NCBI GenBank assembly: GCA_014706295.1
Contig: JACSVZ010000016.1
Span: 1,884,168 to 1,948,167, forward strand
DNA: 64,000 nt
Direction of reading: 5' to 3'
DNA from: Lycocorax pyrrhopterus obiensis
Taxonomy: Eukaryota; Chordata; Aves; Passeriformes; Paradisaeidae
Part shown: piece by piece, positions 12,521-23,783 of the stretch
Position numbering within the stretch: position 1 is the first letter of the stretch
Layout of the letters: every line of letters begins with the position of its first letter
Notes under the pieces: generated by a model
Told to the model about the DNA's origin: nothing
What the model saw: only the letters and a program-made list of their open reading frames with translations
The model's database searches: none
Position numbers and translations under genes: made by a program

Positions 12521-12754
12521 TGTGCCAGAGGAGGTTTAGATTAGATACTAGGAAAACTTTTTCATGGAAAGGGTTGTAAAGCACCGGCACAGCTGCCCAG
12601 GGCAGTGGCGGAGTCACCATCCCGGGAAATGTTCCAAAAAACGTGTGGATGTGGCACCACTCGGGTTAGTGGGGGCATGGGGGTGGTGCTGGGTTGATGG
12701 TTGGACTTGTTGGTCTGAGAGGGCTTTTCCAACCTTAATGATTCCATGACTGTA
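12521..12754 (+). mobile_element. CR1 LINE 3' fragment, tail D
   Basis: Runs from 'tgtgccagaggaggtttaga' through 'catggaaagggttgtaaagc' and a diverged 'gggttagtggggg' section to 'ttttccaaccttaatgattc'. It carries the tail D signature, so it is a different subfamily from the tail A copy that follows 50 bases downstream. Confidence 0.9.
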
Positions 12755-12802
12755 AGAAGGAAAAGGTGGGCACAGCAGGCTCAGAGTAGACGTGATCAAA
12801 CT

Positions 12803-13049
12803 GAGAGATGGCAGGGCTGGATGCGATATTGGGAAGGAATTGCTCCCTGGGAGGGTGAGGAGGCCCTGGCACAGGGTGCCCAGAGAAGCTGTGGCTGCCC
12901 CTGGATCCCTGAAAGTGTCCAAGGCCAGGCTGGACACTGGGGCTTGGAGCAGCCTGGGCTAGTGGAAGGTGTCCCTGCCCATGGCAGGGGGTGGCACTGG
13001 ATGGGCTTGAAGGTCCCTGCCAGCCCAAACCATTCTGGGATTCTGTGAT
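12803..13049 (+). mobile_element. CR1 LINE 3' fragment, tail A
   Basis: Begins in the 'gatattgggaaggaattg' section and continues through all common tail A landmarks to 'aaaccattctgggattctgtg'. Third CR1 piece in an 800-base cluster; the change of subfamily and strand shows independent insertions. Confidence 0.95.
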
Positions 13050-15492
13050 GCACCTCTGAAGTCACAGCACGAGAACTCTTCCAACACTTTCCCACTGAAA
13101 AGAGATGTAGATCCCATGACTAAACATTCCTACCCGGGCTGATTTCAGCAGCCCCATGACCCTGTTTTACCCCACACTCTTCCACCCCCGCACAGAGCGC
13201 TGGTGAGAGGCCGGAGGAGCTGAGCTCCAGAGGGAATGAGCGCGGGAGCAGCTGGTGTTTGCTCCCAGCTCCTCCAGCATGGGCCCCACATCCATCCCCT
13301 CCATGGGCACTGCCAAGGCACAGCGTCCTCTTTGGGAATGGCTCCCTCAGCACAGCACCTCAGGGACCTGCTGTCCACAGCAGCCCCGGGAACAGCTCCC
13401 CCAGCTCTCCCAGCAGCAGCGGCCAGTGTTTCTGCAGGCGGGGAGCAGTTCATTATCCTCGGGGCTCAGCAGAGCACGTTCCCATGGAAACAGGGAGCCT
13501 TTTCATGTCTGTTGACAGCTTTGGAGAGTTTTTTCTCTCAAATGCTTGGACACAGAACAGGTGTCTCCAAGCCAGGCAGCGAGCAGATAGTGCAGAGCCA
13601 GCGCGGGCCGATAATGAGACAAGTGTTTGTCTGAGATGAAACATTTTCACCCGGTGAGGGAGCTGGGCTGGAGAGGCACAATCCCTGCTGCAGGGACACT
13701 GAAACCATGGGAAAGGGGGACAGGCTGCCCACACACCCGGCACAGCACTCTGGGAGCAGGGATGTGGCTCCTGCTGCCTTCCCTCCAACCCACAAGCACC
13801 GTGGCAGGGCTGGGAATCGGCCTCAGCATCCCGGGACCACCGGCAAATCCCCACGGCCACTGGGAGAGCTGGCAGGATGCTCCTTGACCTGGCTGACCAG
13901 CAGGAGTGAGCTGCTTGCAAAGCAGCAGATCGCCCCTCTTGCAGGGCTGGTTTTTCAGTGAGCTGGACTGAAGGGAAAGGGTGGAATAAAAAATGTGCAG
14001 CGGCCACGTCTCCCCTCGCTCAGGGCGGCCACGACACGGCGGCCAAACTGGAGCCGAACACCAGATATCCACCTCCTCTGTTTTGTTTCTCCCACAGCTC
14101 AAGTTGTTCCAGGGCCTGAGCTCAGCCAGGAGCACTGAGTCATTCTGCTCAGGAAGATTCATAATTGTTAATGTGGTATTACATCAAAAATCATGTCCAG
14201 GACGTATCCAGGTTTCCATGTCAGGTGCTCCGAGAGCGGCCCGTGCCAGGTGTAAATTGTCTGTGCAAATTGCATTGTGCTCACACATTGTGCTGCAGCC
14301 TCATTACCCAATTGCCTCCTATTTTTCCCCCTCAAACACCTGCCTTGTTTGTGGAATGGATAATTGTTCACTGCAGACTTTTATCACCCTAATTATTATT
14401 TAGTATACAACATCCAAACCCCGTCTCAACAAACAGACAACTGCTCATTTCCTCTCCAATCTGGCTCCACTTTTCTGAACAACGTAGTTGAAAATATTTC
14501 ATTTCTCAGCACATTGTGTATAAATGATTTCAGATAGAAATGATTTTATATATAAATTCATTCCCCAGCAATGTCACGTACAAAAATGAGAAGCTGAGGA
14601 CTCAGAGATTAAAGCCCAAGCTCCTGAATACACCAAGCAGTTTTTTGCTATTCCAGGTGTCACCGGGCTGACGAACTCCGGAGCGTTTATCATCCTTCAG
14701 CCCTGACTGCGCCGAGTCAAACCTCCTGTAAACTCCTGACGAGTTATCTGCAGTTCCCCCCATCAGCCCTGGATCTGCATTCCCAAGGCGAGGATGCAGC
14801 TGCTGCTGCCTTCAGCTCCTCGCCCTGCATCACAGAGGAGGCACGGGTAGAGATTCCCATCCTCCATGCCTTTATTCCCAGAGGCTGCTCCAGCCTGGCC
14901 CCGGTGCCTCTGCTCTGTGCCCTGCACCACCCACGCCCTGATCCTGCACAGTGCAGGGATCATCCATCCCCAAATCCATCCCAAACCCAGCGTTGCCACC
15001 AGGACGGAGCTGCTGAAGGATGAAACGAACTCTCCATCTCATCTTTTTATCCGAACGGAATGAGAGGGGAGCGGAGCTGGAGCTGCTTTCTGAACGAGAG
15101 AACTGCTTGGGGTCAAGTGAAAGGTCTCATTTTTAGATCAACCCTCTTTGTTTCAAACTGCTTAGCGCGAAATTCATTCCAGTTCAAAGGAAAGCCAACT
15201 CCACAGCCAGGGACCAATGCGGAATGGTCGTGGTGAGGGGCCTGTGCTGCCAGGATTAAAGGCATTTTGGACGTCAATACAATTTCACACGGAAAAAAAA
15301 AATATCACTTTAATTCAAGCCTTATTTTACAACAGCAGTTGGTGCAAGGAAGGTTTCTAAGCCTCTCTCATTGCAAGCACTGAGCAAGGTGCAGAATAAA
15401 TAATGTGTGGCCATGGTATTGGAGGGCGTGCAAGAAAACACCTGCAGAGAGCAGATAAAATAAAGATCTGTCCCTGACTGCCTAAATCCAGG
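13050..15492. other. unique sequence with AT-rich block
   Basis: GC-rich with several short open frames at 13.1-14.0 kb, none recognisable. AT-rich at 14150-14420 and 14500-14580. No repeats recognised. Confidence 0.45.
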
Positions 15493-16005
15493 CAGGTGAG
15501 GCCACACCTTGAGGGCTGTGTCCAGTTTTGGGCGTCTCATGACAAGGACACTGAGGGGCTGGAGCGTGTCCAGGGAAGGGAATGGAGCTGGGAAGGGGCT
15601 GGAGCACCAGGAGCAGCTGAGGGAGCTGGGAAAGGGGCTCAGCCTGGAGAAAAGGAGGCTCAGGGGGGACCTTGTGGCTCAGCACAACTCCCTGACAGGA
15701 GGGGGCAGCCGGGGGGGTCGGGCTCTGCTCCCAGGGAACAGGGACAGGATGAGAGGGAATGGCCTCAAGTTGTGCCAGAGGAGGCTCAGGTTGGATACCA
15801 GGAGGAATTTCCTCATGGAAAGGGTGGTCAGGCATGGAGGGAGCTGCCCAGGGAGGTTTGGAGTCCCCATCCCTGGAGGTGTCCAAGGGACACCTGGATG
15901 TGGCACTCAGTGCTCTGGGCTGGGGTCAAACTGAGGATCAGTCACAGGCTGGACTCGATGATCCTGGAGGTATTTTCCAACCTCAATGATCCTGTGATTC
16001 TGTGA
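15493..16005 (+). mobile_element. CR1 LINE 3' fragment, tail C, about 510 bp
   Basis: One of the longest copies. Order of sections: 'gtgtccagttttgggcgtct', 'gagctgggaaaggggctcag', 'tcctcatggaaagggtggtc', 'gatgtggcactcagtgctct', then 'ttttccaacctcaatgatcc'. It includes the extreme 3' end of ORF2 and the 3' UTR. A G-run near 15711-15718 lies within it, as in the sister copy at 29.25 kb. Confidence 0.95.
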
Positions 16006-17981
16006 TTTTAAGTCCCTGCCATTGATAGGTCAAATTTATCACACTTTTCATCACAGCAGTTCCTCTTTTTTGCGTTTCACTGGAACCTTTCTGCATCCCA
16101 GCCCGAAAATCTGGGAAATTGCTGTCAGAGAGCACACCACAGGGATCTCCTCCACGTGGGCACCCTCAGAGCAGAGTTTGGGTGTTTCAGGGTGGTGGCA
16201 GGCCCCACACAGCTCTCCTGGTCCCCAGGAGAAGTTGTTCCATGCCTGTTTTGTTTGCAGTGGGACATCAGGAGGATGCTGCACTGTGTTGCTGCTGTCA
16301 CGATGACAGAGAGAGAATGGAGTCAGTGCATGCAAAACATTGGGAAGAGAGGGCTAAAAGTGAGAAAAACAACAAAGTCATCTCTGAAAAAACAAGACTG
16401 AAAGGAAGATGAATGGTATGAGCTGTGAGGACATGGAAAAAGAGAAGAGGGAACACCTGGAGACGGAAGATGGGAAGAGCTTCTGTAAAACCAGCTTTTC
16501 ACTCTGTTTGGGGTAACGGGCGATTTGTGTGCCCTGCCCTGGCTGGAGAAACCATTTCCCAGCTCTCACCCAAGGACTGGCAGGTTTTTTCCCTCCACCT
16601 CCAGCTCCCGGGTGCTCTGGAAGCCTCTTTCCCATAGCCAGGCAAACCACAGTCAGCCTCCTCACAGCCAAGCACTCCACAGTTCCTCTTCTCCATTCGG
16701 GATCTGCAGCACCCCAGAACCTCTGGGGATCCTCAGCCCCACCAGCCCTGCTCACTGACACCTCTGAGCAGCTCTGCTTTGCATTCCCACCTGGCTGCAC
16801 ATTCCGTGCTCCCCTCCTCTCCCTTTGCCATCCCGGAGCCTCTCCCACGCTGGGTTACACCACAGCTTCCCGTGGTGGGTGTTGGGAGAGGGGCTGGAAA
16901 GCACTTCCCAAAATCCCACTGCAGCCTGCTGATGGGAGCTGGTGCAGCTCCACGCTGTGCAGCACATAAGGAATGAGCTCTGCCTCGAGAGGGATGGATT
17001 TGCTTTCTCTCTCAATTCCACTTGAGGACGGTGGGTCCCATCCCTGCCATTCCCAGCTCTCTGGTGGCCAAAAGCACACAACAAACCACAATCCCACTCT
17101 TTTGGAACGAGAGCCAGAGCTCTGAACCCTTTCCGAAGGAGACTTACAAAATATCAGCGGTTCATGAGCTGAATTCCCTTCTGCTTATTATTCAGCTCAG
17201 CTATGGTTAAACCAATTTAGGCTACACAACATAAGAGTTATTAAAAAAGATCTGTGCCTGTCAACTTTTCATTACATTACTGCTCGACATTCACCTTGTA
17301 CAAAATAAAAAAAAAAAAAAAGAAAATAAGGAGAGAAAAAAAAACCCCGAAAAACGGAGGAGACTTTAAAATTAAACTATGTTAAAGTGTAAACCAGGCA
17401 CGGAAGAGGAAGAAATTAAAACGCTATCACTGGAACACAGCTTGCACCTCTCCCCTCTGCCAGCCCCAGCCAGCCCTCGGAGCCCAAGGGCATCCAGCAG
17501 CAATCCAAGGAAGCGGAGCGCTGCTGTGCGGGTGCGCTTGCCTCTCACACAGATCTCGCTGCTGAGGCACTTCGTGCCGGCCTGGAGGGGGTCACATCCT
17601 CAGGGAGAGGCTGGGCTGGGCACAGTTTGTTGCCGACAGATGCCCTCCACACCCCCAGCACCGACCTGCGGCCCCGGCGGCTCTTCCCTATCCCAGGAGG
17701 AGCTGCCCTGCTCCTGCCCTCATCCCGGGCAGCAGAGCAGGAGGGAAGCGCTGCCCTTCTGTGCCCCAAAGGGGTCGTTTTCCTTCCGCAGCGAGTGAGC
17801 ACAGCAGCCAAATTGCTGTTCTTTATGTCTCACCTGATGTTTATTGTCTCGCAGAGCATCGCACTGAAGCTGCCCCTCTCCAGCTGCTGGGCAGGGCTGG
17901 GCCACCCCGCTCTGCATTCCTGCTGGGATTGTCCGCCCACCTGCACGGACAACAGTCTGCAGCTTCCTCCCGAGGGGCAGC
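16006..17981. other. unique sequence; A-rich tract and CpG-richer patch
   Basis: AT-rich at 17195-17345 with a 15-base A run near 17307-17321. CpG-richer at about 17500-17690, but short. A forward 139-codon frame at 17379-17798 has no recognisable domain. Confidence 0.45.
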
Positions 17982-18275
17982 TCCCATCTCTGCTCTCTGG
18001 GAGCAGGGACAGGACTCAGGGAGCAGCTGGAGCTGTGTCAGGGGAGGTTTAGGTTGGATATCAGGGAAAGGTTCTTCCCCCAGAGGGTGCTGGGCACTGC
18101 CCAGGCTCCCCAGGGAATGGGCACGGCCCCGAGGCTGCCAGAGCTCCAGGAGCGTTTGGACAGCGCTGCCAGGGATGCCCAGGGTGGGATTGTTGGGGTG
18201 TCTGTGCAGGGCCAGGGGTTGGATTCATTGATCCTGCATGTCCCTCCCAGCTCAGGAGATCCCGTGAGTGTCTGA
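17982..18275 (+). mobile_element. CR1 LINE 3' fragment, tail B
   Basis: Recognised by 'gaaaggttcttcccccagag', 'gggcactgcccaggctcccc', 'ctccaggagcgtttggacag' and the 'gcagggccaggggttggatt' section, ending in 'cctcccagctcaggagatcc'. Same subfamily as the copies at 38.6, 39.7, 40.05, 42.3 and 57.8 kb. Confidence 0.95.
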
Positions 18276-19764
18276 TCAGTCGGGCAAGGCCAGCCCAGGG
18301 CTTGGGGACAGGAGGAAGGGGAGCTCTCACAGAGCTCATGCCCTGAATCAGCCCTCATGCACTGAAGCCTAAGAGAAGGAAGACTCAGAGTGCATCCACA
18401 GCTCTTCCCAAGCCTGCTCAGTCTCTCCAGGGAGCTCATCCTTGCAGTGCCGGGAGCAGCAGGAGTGCCAAGGATCCCATCTTCCCACTCAGGAAGCAAA
18501 GCAGAAGGTAGCAGGTGGTTCTCCAGGTGAGAAGGACAAAGCCAGCCCAGCACAGAGCCCTGAGCACCGCACTGCCCTTCCCTTCCCCTGGCCAGAAGCC
18601 ACAGGGCCAAGCAAGCAAAGCCTTGCCCTGTTCTACTCCAGGATTATTTATCTGCATTTGATGCCAGATGAAATCCAAGTTTAGCCCCTCTAAACGTCCT
18701 GGTTTGCAGGAAAAGGGACTCACTTCGCTCCCTGCCACCTCAGAAGGCAAATGAAGGAGGCGAAAGCTGCATATTTTGGTTACTGGCTGTTCCACTCGAG
18801 CGAAACTCCACAATTGGGCGAGAGCAGGAGGCGCCCGCTCCGAGCAAACACACGGCTGTGAACACACCGACAGGATAATCCCCGTGGGGAATTACGGCTT
18901 TGCATGGCAGGGGGCAAACCCAAACCTCCCGGTGATGAGAAAGCAGACAGAGCAGGGAAATAAAGACAGAGAACTCCAAGCTTTCCATCAAAACAGATCA
19001 CTCAGCTGGGGAGAACAATTCCAAGCAGCCCAGCGAGCGAGAGCTTCACGGTGATTGTTTCACCAAAGACCGAGACCAGAGCTTGCTTAAAACAATTTGA
19101 AAATGTTTTCAGGTGTTTGATAATGAAGCCACTTGCCTGGTGGAGCCTTTTCCTCCCCCACACCCCCCCGAGCTGTGTTGGCGCAGCAGGTTTTTGTTAG
19201 CGCTGCCTCTCACAGGTGCTCACGGGTTTAAGGGGAGACAAAGCAAAAAAAAAGCCTTTGTTTGCAATGGAATTGGCCATCAGAGACCTGATCCTCCAAC
19301 CAACCCTTCTGCCTGACAGCAGCTTCTCTTCCCTTGGCAGTTCCTGCCCGAGAAGGGCGTGGGGCTGGCAGCCAGGACTGTGCTTTTCCCCAGCGGGGAT
19401 GGAGCACGGGCTGCAGCCAGGGCCGGCCTGGAGGCAGCAAACATCCCAGAGCCGGCATCGGGAAGGCACTGTGTGCCGTGTGTGAACCCAGGGCTGCACT
19501 CCAGGCGTGCATCCAGGGTTTGGGATGGAGCAGCACCCACCTCCCCCTCTGCAGGAACGCTGTACCCTCATCGGCAGGACTGAAGCTCCATCAGAGCTCA
19601 GAGGACAGAAATGCTCCCGGAGGGAGGGGACAGGCAGGTGCCAGTGGGAATTATGCTAAGATGAGCCGGATTCCACAGGGATGTGAGCATTCCGTGGCAT
19701 CCCACATGTGAAATATATCCCAGGAGACATTCATGGGAGCTCATCCCGGGCTCAGGGGTCCTGT
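18276..19764. other. unique sequence, nothing recognised
   Basis: No transposon or exon recognised. Ends at the 4-bp target duplication 'ctgt' (19761-19764) of the solo LTR that follows. Confidence 0.45.
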
Positions 19765-20226
19765 TGATGCCATGATGATTTTTTGCCTTTTCTTTTATAC
19801 CCCTTTTATACCTTTTTACAACTTCTGTATTCTTTAGTGCTTTTTGCCGACATTCTTGGACTTGTTTGTCAAGCTCAGAGACTCAACATTTTAGAGGCTT
19901 CGTAGTTAAGGAGCAGTGTGCCCCAGACCCCAAGGTCCTCTCCAGAACACATTTTGTAAACTGAGATAGAACCATCCAGGGGAAGGTCCCTTGGGGAGGG
20001 GGGCTCACTCGAGCCTCTCATTGGGGAATTTATGATAGATATGCTAATTAGTAACACCTATAATGAGATACCAGATCTTTTGGGGGTGTGCATTGTGGTG
20101 TGCATGGAGGTGCATTCGACCTGGGCGTGGTGCACCTAAGGATCCTTAAAATAAATACCAAGGTAAAATCCTTTTTCCCTCCTAACCGTGTTTGCCTCTT
20201 GATTTTAAGACCAAGAAAAGGCATCA
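19765..20226 (+). mobile_element. solo LTR of an endogenous retrovirus, 462 bp
   Basis: The element starts TGATGCC and ends GGCATCA, a perfect 7-bp terminal inverted repeat of TG...CA form. It is flanked by an exact 4-bp duplication, ctgt, at 19761-19764 and 20227-20230. An AATAAA hexamer at 20150-20155 near the 3' end sets the forward orientation. No second LTR, primer-binding site or internal gene is present, so it is a solo LTR left by LTR-LTR recombination. A 4-bp duplication is typical of class I (gammaretrovirus-like) elements; that class call is inference. It cannot be replication competent. Confidence 0.85.
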
Positions 20227-22132
20227 CTGTGGGCCTGAACCTCAAAGGGATGAAGGGTCAGCAGGAGTTTGAGGTGTCACAGGACCACCATAACTTTTCT
20301 CTGGTGGGTTTTTGAGCTGCTTGCTCTGACCAGGGTTTGGGTCTTTTGCCTGTCCCTGGGAGAGAGGAATCGCTGTTGCCTTGTTGTCAGGAAGGGTAAG
20401 GAAAGGTTTCTGTTTCTCCTCCAGAACAGGGAATGGGGGCAGCCACTCCCCTCTTCCCTCCCCAGGAGAGGAAGAGATCCCTGGAGCAGGCTCTGCTCTC
20501 CGAGCACTCCCTGCTGCCAGCGCCCACGGGACGAAAATCTGGGACTGCAGCATCCCCATCCCCAATAATCTGTTCCTAAGGGCCCGTCCATAAACCAGAG
20601 GGACAATTTCTGTGGAGAATTAGCCCAGGGCTGGAGCAGAAACAGCAATTCCTCAAGCACCAAGAGCGCCTAAAGACTTAAATGCTGCAAGCAATTGCCA
20701 GGAAGCACATTTAATTGGAATAATACTCCCACTGAGCAGATAACGGGATAAACTTCAAAAAATAGGATAATGCATGAGGAAGATTTACAGCCAATATTTT
20801 GGTTGGGTGTTTTGTTGCATTTCTACACAGTCTGTGTGCTCACAAATGTTAATTTTCTCCTATTCTGTGTGCTCACAACTGTTGATTCCCTTCGGAAAGC
20901 AGATCCCAGAGTCTTCCACAGCATCTGATTAGCAGGGAAAGGGCAGTTAATGTCTGTGGTTCCACTCTGAACTGGAAAAAACCTGTCCCATTAATGGGAA
21001 GCCCTCAGGGAAAGAGAAGCAAAGATATTTACGGCCTGGAGAGTTCCTGCCCAAAGAACCAAGCCAAAGCTACATCCCAAAGGCACAGATCCACCAGGTT
21101 TTCCTCCAAAAAGCAGGATTGGCCTTTGTGAGGGTGGAACCAGCCAGAAGTAAGGACAAATTCTCTCAGATTCATCAGATAGTTTTCTTTTAAAGGAATA
21201 TTGAAAGTCCTGTATTTTAGAGCAAACCCAACATGATTTCTGGAATACTGCTGTAACCTGCAGCACTTTGCCAGGAATTGTTTCACTTACATCCACACTC
21301 GAGGGTTTTGAATTCCAAGAAACCCCAAATCCAAAGGCAAAACCAAGAGGTTTCCTCAGTGACACAATGAGGATCCCTGTGAAAGAAAGGAGAAACTTTT
21401 CTATCTGCAACTCCTCACTCACATCCAGCTGCTCTTGTATTTTCCAGCTTTAGCTGCTTAACTTCAGCTTCCCACCTATATTGTATCTCAAATGTCCCAG
21501 TATCCCTCAGAGTGGGGAATTATGGATGCTGAAAAAGCTCCAGCAGAGAATTTCTTCAGCTCTCTGCAGCGTTTTGTGGGAGCTCTGTCTTTCCCATGCA
21601 AGCAACTCAAAACAATGTTACAGTTTTGTAAACTTCTTGCAGCTGCAGATTGTTTTGCAGGATTGTTATGGTTCTAACTAGAAAAACATTCAGAGATGGG
21701 TGTCTTAGAACTTGGCCAATCCCCTCAAGGGGTGGATGGCAAAACCAAGTACGTTATGCCATTTAACACACTTTTGCGAGCTAACATATAAAAGCCTTTG
21801 GAAAAATTATTAAATCACTTCCATTTATCCCCGAGCCTGGACTTTGTGTCATTTCTCTGCTCGTCCTTGGTGCAGACAGCGATAGGGAATGGCTGCCATT
21901 CCCTGCCCACAGGCAGGAAAATAAAGGACAAATCCACTGCCTTGTGAAGGTTCTGGAGCTCACCATGTGCACAACTACTGCTTCAATCCATCATTTATCC
22001 CAACTCACCATGCAACTGCTGCTCTTACGCTGCCGTGAAGCCACCTCAGCCGACATCAGCCCAAGCCCCTGGGAAGCTCCAGCTCATTCCTGCTCCAAGG
22101 CTGCCGTGGGAGGGGTCACTTTTCAGCCCCAC
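20227..22132. other. spacer between two solo LTRs
   Basis: Holds an imperfect 33-bp-period duplication at 20831-20890 and a promoter-like segment at 21664-21880 described in the findings. No exon is recognised. The last five bases (22128-22132, cccac) are the target duplication of the next LTR. Confidence 0.45.
20831..20890. repeat. imperfect duplication, period 33
   Basis: The phrase 'tctgtgtgctcacaa' begins at 20831 and again at 20864, with similar following bases (atgtt / ctgtt). Confidence 0.8.
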
Positions 22133-22516
22133 TGTGTTGGTTTTGCACAGCCTGGGTTTTGGTAGTGGGGGGTCACAGAGGTGGCTGCTGTGAGAAGCTG
22201 CTGGAAGCTTCCACCATGTCTGGCAGAGCCAATTCCTGATGGCTCTGAAGATGGACAGGGCAATGGCCAAGGCTGGGCCAATTGGAGATGTTGATAACGC
22301 CTCTGTGATAACAGATTTAAGAAGAAATTGAAAACAAAGTGGGACACAATTTTTTTTCTTCTGGTCAGAGAAGAGGAGGAGGTGAGAACATGTGAGGGAA
22401 ACAACATGGAGACACCAAGGGCAGTGGAGAAGGAGGGGGAGGAGGTGCTGCAGGAGCCAGAGCCGAGATTCCTCTGCAGGCTGTGGTGAGACCATGGTGG
22501 AGCAGCTGTGCCCCTG

Positions 22517-22770
22517 CAGCCCCTGGGGATCCACGGGGGATGCAGAGATCCACCCACAGCCCCTGGGGATCCATGGGGGATGCAGAGATCCACCCACAGC
22601 CCATGGGGATCCACGGAGGATGCAGAGATCTACCCGCAGCCCCTGGGGATCCACGGGGGATGCAGAGATCCCACCCGCAGCCCATGGGGATCCACGGGGG
22701 ATGCAGAGATCCCCCCACAGCCCCTGGGGATCCATGGGGATGCAGAGATCCACCCGCAGCCCATGGGGGA
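22517..22770. repeat. 40-bp tandem array inside the LTR, about six copies
   Basis: Units begin with 'cagcccctggggatcc' or 'cagcccatggggatcc' at 22517, 22557, 22597, 22637, 22678 and 22718, with lengths of 39-41 bases and a partial seventh unit. Two alternating variants (cccctgg / cccatgg) suggest the array grew partly by duplication of a two-unit block. Confidence 0.95.
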
Positions 22771-22860
22771 GGTGCCCACGCCGGAGGGGGTGGATGCCTG
22801 GAGGAGGCTGTGATCCAGTGGGAGACCTGGTGGAGAGAGGGTCCTTGCTCCCAGACTGGA

Positions 22861-23042
22861 GCAGCCTGTCCTTGGAGGACTGCACCCCGTGGAAGAGTGA
22901 CCCACGGCGCAGCAGTTCTGGGAGGACTGTGTGCCCGTGGGAGGGACTCACATTGCAGCAGTTTTGGGAGGACTGCTGCTCGTGGGAGTGGACCCACACT
23001 GGAGAAGTTCATGGAGAACTCTCCCGTGGGAGGGACCCCACA
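22861..23042. repeat. second tandem array inside the LTR, about 46-bp unit
   Basis: Four diverged units start near 22861, 22910, 22956 and 23002. The two middle units share 'cagcagttytgggaggactg' followed by 'cgtgggag' and 'ccacactg'-like ends. The outer units are more diverged. Confidence 0.75.
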
Positions 23043-23228
23043 GCCTCACAGGGGAAGGACTCCTCTCCCTGAGCAGCGGAAGAAAACCTCGGGTGATGAA
23101 CTGACCAAACCCCCATGCCCTGTGTCCCTGTACCGCTGTCAGTGGGAAGGAGGGAGGAGTTGGGGGAAGAAAAGATGTTTTTAAGGGCTTATTTTACTTC
23201 TCATAACCCTCCTGTGATTCTGTTAGTA

Positions 23229-23234
23229 ATAAAC
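23229..23234 (+). promoter_or_regulatory. LTR polyadenylation hexamer AATAAA
   Basis: It sits about 180 bases before the LTR's 3' end and is followed by a T/G-rich stretch, the arrangement expected for the R-U5 part of an LTR. Use as a poly(A) site is inference. Confidence 0.6.
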
Positions 23235-23418
23235 TCACTTTGCAACTTTAAGTTGAGCCTGTTTTGCCCTTGGAGTGTTTTCTCCCTGTCCTTATCTCAA
23301 CTCATGGACCCTTTGTTAATTTTTCTTTCCCTTCTCTGCCCAGCTGTGGCAGGGGAGGGTGAGCGAGTGACTTTTGTGGGGGCCTGGTGTTGGGCCAGTG
23401 TCAAACCATGACACCCAC

Positions 23419-23783
23419 ATAGCGCCAAAAGTTTAGTGCTGAGGCTGAAAGGGCTTTCCAAAGCTCTCCCAGCAAGAAGCATGAATTCAGTAGAGGAACT
23501 TAGGAATATCTATTCCTAAGGAATTGGCACTGAGCACCAAAAGCAACAGGTGTGGAAAAGGAACTGGGAAAATTGCTATGTAGGAATTGCTGGAGAGTCA
23601 ACTGGGTGGGAAACATTTCCTGATCCTTTCATTCAAGGGGAACATTTGTGCACCTGAGTTCTGGCTGCCCGAATCCCTGGTTTGGTTTTCATCAGCTTTT
23701 GGACATTTTTCTGGCTTTAGCATTAAAGTTTTCTGGCATTACCATAAATCCCAGGGATTGTGAGTAAGCTGTATGTGCATGTA
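23419..23783. other. unique sequence, nothing recognised
   Basis: Short spacer between the solo LTR and the next CR1. No feature is seen. Confidence 0.45.

Larger units (their letters stand above)
22133..23413 (+). mobile_element. solo LTR of an endogenous retrovirus, 1,281 bp
   Basis: Begins TGTGTTGG and ends CCATGACA, giving TG...CA termini. It is bounded by an exact 5-bp target duplication, cccac, at 22128-22132 and 23414-23418. AATAAA lies at about 23229-23234, indicating forward orientation. There is no primer-binding site, gag-pol-env or partner LTR nearby, so it is a solo LTR. The 5-bp duplication suits class III (ERVL-like) elements, which is inference. Two internal tandem arrays (22517-22770 and 22861-23042) make up about a third of it and leave long chance frames open on both strands, including a 317-codon antisense frame with no retroviral similarity. 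Confidence 0.9.

Noticed and set aside
15100..15480. polyadenylation sites suggested by AATAAA and A-runs
   Set aside because: The hexamer is common in AT-rich DNA and no exon or transcript evidence is attached.
22517..22770. CRISPR-like array
   Set aside because: Repeats are contiguous 40-bp units without unique spacers, inside an LTR in vertebrate DNA.
22046..22999. 317-codon reverse open frame
   Set aside because: It lies almost wholly inside the solo LTR, antisense, and its length comes from the 40-bp and 46-bp tandem arrays; no protein similarity.
22133..23413. full provirus
   Set aside because: No second LTR, primer-binding site or gag-pol-env reading frame is present in the window.
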